From CAYTQK01 sp964439745 (GTDB taxonomy: Bacteria; Desulfobacterota; Desulfobacteria; Desulfobacterales; Desulfosudaceae): 6,004 nt of DNA. The stretch lies in contig CAYTQK010000206.1 in the NCBI GenBank assembly GCA_964439745.1, forward strand, positions 1 to 6,004. Reading direction: 5' to 3'. The position numbers were made by a program, and so were the translations under genes. The stretch's first letter is position 1. Each line of letters opens with the position of its first letter. Shown here piece by piece: positions 5,826 to 6,004 of the stretch. Below the pieces are notes generated by a model. That model saw only the letters and a program-made list of their open reading frames with translations, searched no databases and had not been told where the DNA came from.

Positions 5826-6004
5826 CTATCGCACAAACCGCTTGACATAGTCCCGGAACAGGCCCCGCACCCCGGGGTCCTTTTCCTGGTTGTAGAGCCG
5901 CTCGAAACAGCCGGTATAGCCCGTGGCCCGGTTGGAATAGGCGATGGCTTCGATATGCTCCTTGTGGGAACTGACACCGAGCTGCGCGCCGACCGCGCCC
6001 ATGA
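5826..6004 (-). CDS. C-terminal end of a second radical SAM-family paralog (5' end outside window)
   Basis: The last 58 codons and the TAG stop (5826-5828) of a gene entering from the right edge. The translated end contains AQLGVSSHKEHIEAIAYSN and TGCFERLYNQEKDPGV, and stops with YVKRFVR. It aligns without gaps to the end of the 595-residue radical SAM protein next to it, with about 33 of 56 residues identical by my eye count, including SSHK, both His of the HK(D/E)H segment, and GCFERLY. This makes it a divergent tandem paralog, not a recent duplicate. The radical SAM core itself lies outside the window, so enzyme class is inferred from the paralog. It lies 250 nt upstream of the complete gene on the same strand, with a probable terminator between. 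Confidence 0.85.
   Translation of the reverse strand, partial: MGAVGAQLGVSSHKEHIEAIAYSNRATGYTGCFERLYNQEKDPGVRGLFRDYVKRFVR

Noticed and set aside
5756..5977. 73-codon minus-strand open frame at the right edge
   Set aside because: It is out of frame with the sequence that clearly matches the C-terminus of the neighbouring radical SAM protein, so it is a shadow of the partial paralog.

Overview
The window is GC-rich and gene-dense, and looks like a Gram-negative chromosome. My best guess is a Desulfobacterota (delta-proteobacterial sulfate-reducer-type) genome. This rests on the gap-tpiA-secG order, the protein style, and the multiple B12-type radical SAM proteins; it is an inference, not a proven assignment.

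Left part (1-1667, + strand): a conserved housekeeping block. It starts with the 3' end of a glyceraldehyde-3-phosphate dehydrogenase gene, followed by a strong hairpin/T-tract that looks like an intrinsic terminator. Next come triosephosphate isomerase (tpiA), the preprotein translocase subunit secG, and, 6 nt after the secG stop, a class II tRNA-Leu with anticodon GAG. The two enzymes catalyse neighbouring steps of glycolysis/gluconeogenesis. secG followed by tRNA-Leu(GAG) is also found in E. coli (secG-leuU) and related arrangements, so this part is ordinary and ancient.

Middle (1769-3325, + strand): a 518-residue polytopic membrane protein of the GT39/PMT-like (GT-C fold) glycosyltransferase type. 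It stands alone, and its acceptor is unknown.

Right part (3297-6004, - strand, convergent with the glycosyltransferase): the less ordinary region. Read 5' to 3' on the minus strand it holds: (i) the C-terminal end of a radical SAM-family paralog running off the right edge; (ii) a 250-nt intergenic region with a probable terminator and an AT-rich nested inverted repeat; (iii) a complete 595-residue radical SAM protein with a B12-binding-like N-terminal domain; (iv) a small SLOG/LOG-like Rossmann protein (TIGR00725 type). The start codon of (iv) overlaps the radical SAM stop codon (GTGA) and has its own Shine-Dalgarno site inside the radical SAM gene. The two radical SAM genes share a well conserved C-terminal signature (about 33 of 56 residues identical by eye). 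The tandem radical SAM pair plus coupled SLOG protein is the best candidate here for an uncharacterised pathway. The sequence does not reveal its substrate.

I see no mobile element, CRISPR array, integrase or rRNA. No stretch longer than 300 bases lacks a gene.
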